From NCBI RefSeq assembly GCF_000003815.2, contig NC_049981.1, positions 19,054,625-19,118,624 of the forward strand: DNA of 64,000 nt. The letters run 5' to 3'. The translations under genes were made by a program, and so were the position numbers. The notes under the pieces were generated by a model. The model was given only the letters and a program-made list of their open reading frames with translations. It did not search any database and was not told where the DNA came from. Each line of letters opens with the position of its first letter. The stretch's first letter is position 1. Shown in pieces: positions 59,839-64,000 of the stretch. Source of the stretch: Branchiostoma floridae. Lineage: Eukaryota > Chordata > Leptocardii > Amphioxiformes > Branchiostomatidae.

Positions 59839-61887
59839 TCCTCATCACAACCCAGGAAACACCAGGAGGGTAATCCAGCCGGGCCAACACATCCAAACAC
59901 CATCATCGTCCCTTTGATTACTACCGCCGGACACTTACATGCATTATGGGCATATTATGCATGCATGCAACAGATCTACGCATGTCATTGTTGGTATTAG
60001 AGTGAGAATTTACAGTCCTAAGTCTGATTCTCGTGAGTGTATACAAATGATTAAGTACCTTGGAGTTGCAAGTTTTCCAAATAAAACACAACAGGATAAT
60101 CAATGGTTCTTACTGTTATGAGAGTTGTAACTTAATATGCACCAACCAGGGGTTAAGGGATTGGCTGCACCTTTGAGGCCACCTAATTCCTGTAACTTTT
60201 CCACACAAATTGGACATGCAGATTAACGGCTGTCCCAGTAAACTTTAGGCCTAATCAAGAAGAGACAAATCTCTTGTGGTATGAGATTATCCTTGAAGTG
60301 TCGGGCATGGTAACAAATTGCCCCTGTTGCACATTTCCTTTCTCCCGACAGCATTTCAAATGTCACCGTGAATGTGGTGTAATCTATCACCCATTCTCTT
60401 CCTATACTTTTAACAGATGTCTGTCCAAGTTACCTAAATAAACTGTTCCCTAAATACTAACAAAAGCAGCAATTGCATTTGTTGAAGGAAAAGCCAGATA
60501 AATTTTACAGTTGATATTTGCATGAAATATGTTTCATCTCTATTCAGTGCACAGCAAAAATCATGCATACTCAACAACCTGTTTCATAAGCAATACAAAA
60601 CGTCATTCCTTAACAAGCTTGTCATGAAAATGTGAGCACCATATCATTATAAGCAAATAAATGACATTATGCACACGTTTCTGAGCAGGGCTACTGTCTT
60701 CTTACTGCTTTAAATCTTTTTGACATTCCCTTGCTGGGTGAAAAGCATCCCTTACAATCCCATTGTAGGGTAACTAATGCCACATTCGGCCAGTCAATAC
60801 AGCCAGTACCTTCCCTGCAGCAGACGCACCCTGTGAGATAATTGTTTCTTGGACCTAAGTGGGATTTCTCAAGATCCATTCTGCAGAAGTAATGGAAGCA
60901 CACTGAAGGTAAGGCTTTCAGAATTCTGGTTGAGTTGTAATTACTGGCAGAAGATTGGTTGGGGGCTAGGACTAACAAGGTAAAAATTGGAAGCTTTAAT
61001 TGTTCTGTTGTGGCTAATTGGTCCATGACAAGCGCTTTCGACACTGGACAGGTATGGTAAAGAAATAATCAGCACTATGTGGGTGTAAAAAATATGGAAA
61101 TAGATATATCATAGGTTTCTATCCAAATTGCTCCCATCTCAACGGACATCTAGTAATTATGTGCAAGGGCGAGGCTTTCTGAGGTAATGAAAGAAAACAT
61201 AACTCTAGACGTCAGGTATTACCTGCAGCGAAATGTCACTTATGTTTCACAACTCCTTGGAGGAAGATGATGGAATACAGACATGTTTCCCCTGCAAACT
61301 ACCACTCTGGGGAAGTCTCCGTTGCCTACTAAAGCTTGTTCTTAATCCGCCTTATAATAAACAGGGATTAGGCATGTTGACATATCACTATGTGTAGCAA
61401 TCCTGTGGGGCAGGAAAGGATAACTGTTGTCTGTTGCTCCTCAACACTTAATGAGATGTCAAGGAGTAGACTATAATTTTTCTTTCTTTTGGGACATCGG
61501 ATTGAGAAGATGTATATGTACAGACAAACTTTTCGGGCAACCACCTGGCACAGGCAACCACCTCCATTCCGAAGCCATATTAAATCAGTCCCATCAATTT
61601 TTATATAGTCAACCCCATAATGTTCTGAGCAACTATTTCCTCAGTCCCTTGAGAGGTTGCTGAATCCAAGTTTGACTCTACGTTAATTACCTCATGTGTC
61701 ATATGACTACGATGAGATAATGAAAAAAGCTGCAATTCTGAATAAGTCTAGTTTCTGCCGAAAACAAATTCATTATGGAGAGAAATATTTATTCAGATTG
61801 ATAGCAGCAATTACTGGGTGTAAAATTGGGGCTATTGAGGTCACAAAGGCCAGGAAAGTTGTGACCTTTTCCACTCCCATGATACAA
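59839..61887. other. Non-coding sequence between gaps
   Basis: A minus frame at 60691-61044 contains an NYLTGCVCCREGTGC peptide faintly like exons A and B, but lacks a good phase-0 donor. Less AT-rich stretches lie at 60130-60430 and 61130-61400. No gene is called. Confidence 0.35.
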
Positions 61888-62211
61888 NNNNNNNNNNNNN
61901 NNNNNNNNNNNNNNNNNNNNNNNNNNNNNNNNNNNNNNNNNNNNNNNNNNNNNNNNNNNNNNNNNNNNNNNNNNNNNNNNNNNNNNNNNNNNNNNNNNNN
62001 NNNNNNNNNNNNNNNNNNNNNNNNNNNNNNNNNNNNNNNNNNNNNNNNNNNNNNNNNNNNNNNNNNNNNNNNNNNNNNNNNNNNNNNNNNNNNNNNNNNN
62101 NNNNNNNNNNNNNNNNNNNNNNNNNNNNNNNNNNNNNNNNNNNNNNNNNNNNNNNNNNNNNNNNNNNNNNNNNNNNNNNNNNNNNNNNNNNNNNNNNNNN
62201 NNNNNNNNNNN
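61888..62211. other. Assembly gap, 324 N
   Basis: The length is not the 100-base placeholder used elsewhere, so it may be an estimated gap size. Confidence 0.99.
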
Positions 62212-64000
62212 TCCCTATTCTAACCTTTTGTTTTTATTTTTATTTAAACAATCTCATATATTTGTCATCTTAATCAGATCTCACATTGGTAACAAAATTG
62301 CACATTCATTACTGCTATGTCTATGTGTCAATCAGTCAAAGCTATAATTTTGGCAATCTGTTACCATAGAATATTAAGTAAACTGTTATTTTATCTATCA
62401 AATTTTTTTCTAGCTAGTATGCTGCACTAACAGTGACAAGTGCCCGTTTTAAACTGAACCACTTGGCTTTGGACAAGGTCACGCTTCCTGAATAGCAAGG
62501 TCAATGTTACATACTTACAAGGGCACCCGTCAGTGGTTGTGGCACTTTTGGGAAGAATCTTGGCTCTGGTTCAAGAAAACACTTCTGATCATGGAGACAG
62601 ATCACAGGGCAAAGTGAACATGGCTACTCTTAAGGACGGGTCCTCAGGAGACTTAACAACAAAATCGAAGACATGCAGGAGAATTTTAGTAGAAAAAGAT
62701 CAATTACTCATTTCTATAATGATGTTCAACTGCAAATTGTCGGCTTAAGTTAGATTAATGGGAAACTATGTTGGAAATAAGACAATGAAGGTTAAACATC
62801 CAAGAAATAAGATATGCCAAATGATAGTTACTCAAGCAACCAGATATCACAATGGAAATGGTCAGACATTTCAGACAGCATCCACTGAAATACGAATAAC
62901 GGGATGCTGTCAACATAAGACAAGAATATGCTGCAGATAACAGCATTAACAGAATAAAGAAAAAAACATATGATGTTATTGAAATTGTATGCATGTACAT
63001 GTATGTATCTTGGAAGTGCAGCAGTCTAAACGTTTTTCTTCCTAATCTTAAACAGTCCACCAGCTGCCTATCACTCCCCCTCTGGTATAGCGAGGTCGAT
63101 ACAGAAGATACTGTTGGCATGATTTATCACAAGAGCAGTGCACAGGGCTACAGGGCTGCTTTTGAAGTAAGGCAATATTGAATTCAGTTCCACCTTGGAT
63201 CTTACCGTTTACAGCTGTCTATAAACCTTATCAAGAAGCATGGGATAAATTGTATGCTGGTAAACTTGACAAACGTGAGTAGGCCTTGCGCTTATGATAA
63301 TATGAACAAGTGAATGAGATTGGAGGAACCTCTGAATCAAAATCTGAAAATAATACTCTTTATTACTGCTACATATGGAAAATATCAAAACCTTTGCTAC
63401 CTTAATGTAAGAAAAACCTTAAGTATACATTGATACTCATACAGGCCATGGTGAGTACAATACACTTTTGGGTTTATTGTCTCCATCAAGCAAGGGTAAG
63501 ACAGTGAAATAATAATGTGATATTTTACTACATCTACAATGACTAATAGACTGGTACATGTATGGGCCGATGGAGCTTATAATACATGATTTATCTATTT
63601 GCATAAGGAACTTAGATTTATCTGTGCTATCTGCATATATAAAACTAGGAAATGCATCTTGTATTCAATGAGAAGAGAATATTTGTGATTGAGCATTTGC
63701 AATCCGAGGAAGGTACCTAGATTGGCCCGATTCCGTCAACATTTTAACCAGTACAGAAGTGACTTATGGAAACACTTAACAGTTTCCTCCAATACCCAAG
63801 AAACTTACCTTGATTTCCAGTTTGTGGATTCTGAAAAGGCCATAGGTCAGATAGCCGTAATTGATCACTATAGTCATTAATCAATACTCGCTTGTTTAAT
63901 GTCAATAGCATCGGCTGCGTATAGCCCCTTATCTTGCATTAGTCGTCTGACACTGCAGTGAGCTATACCCCTCAAGTCTTGCCCTACAAGAGTGGAAGAT
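62212..64000. other. AT-rich non-coding sequence to the window end
   Basis: ORFs at 62533-62748, 62755-63120 and 63689-63880 show no splice context or family features. Nothing else recognised. Confidence 0.35.

Noticed and set aside
60691-61044. Third relative of exons A and B (NYLTGCVCCREGTGC)
   Set aside because: Resemblance is limited to a few Cys/Tyr positions and there is no phase-0 donor.
61696-62223. 175-codon ORF
   Set aside because: Most of it is translated N across the 324-base gap.
1-64000. CRISPR array, bacterial operon, rRNA, intact virus or toxin gene
   Set aside because: No regularly spaced repeats, ribosome binding sites, rRNA-like segments or recognisable viral or toxin proteins were seen.

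Overview
This is a stretch of a eukaryotic, non-coding-rich invertebrate genome, most likely from an amphioxus (Branchiostoma-like) animal. The evidence is its AT-rich background, frequent 'tacatgta/catgtac' words, at least three families of tRNA-derived SINEs, a fragment of a non-LTR retrotransposon, introns with GT-AG borders, an AATAAA polyadenylation signal, and assembly gaps of exactly 100 N. The species call is inference from repeat style. No bacterial operons, CRISPR arrays, phage or intact virus genes are visible. Nearly all of the longer ORFs are chance reading frames or lie in repeats.

Layout. 1-3.4 kb holds the best gene model: a small two-exon minus-strand gene (95 aa, lysine/glutamate-rich tail) with its poly(A) signal at 1072-1067 and a CpG-richer promoter side at 2.5-3.4 kb. 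4-27 kb is intronic or intergenic DNA with SINEs (4.3, 7.2, 9.5, 11.2, 16.3, 25.9 kb), a 3' fragment of a LINE (8.4-9.1 kb), simple repeats (18.4 and 23.9 kb), a 150-bp tandem duplication (23.0 kb) and a perfect hairpin (15.0 kb). At 27.4-27.8 kb and 44.6-44.8 kb there are two minus-strand candidate first coding exons whose peptides resemble each other (YxLGCTIxxRRLxxL) and which both end in a phase-0 donor. 34-46 kb is repeat-dense: two pairs of diverged direct repeats, an AT microsatellite running into a gap, modular interspersed repeats (36.8-39.4 kb), a 516-bp element with perfect 33-bp inverted termini, and a 129-nt imperfect hairpin. 46-64 kb has more SINE copies (49.2, 52.9, 54.3, 57.0 kb), three more gaps and no convincing gene.

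How it may fit together. The three minus-strand ATG-bearing exons (44.7, 27.6, 2.5 kb) all end in phase 0, and the terminal exon at 1.6 kb accepts phase 0. One economical reading is a single minus-strand gene of about 44 kb with alternative promoters and a shared K/E-rich C-terminal exon; the intervening DNA would then be intron with embedded repeats. This is a hypothesis: no transcript data are available here, and the 44.7 and 27.6 kb exons could splice to something outside the window.
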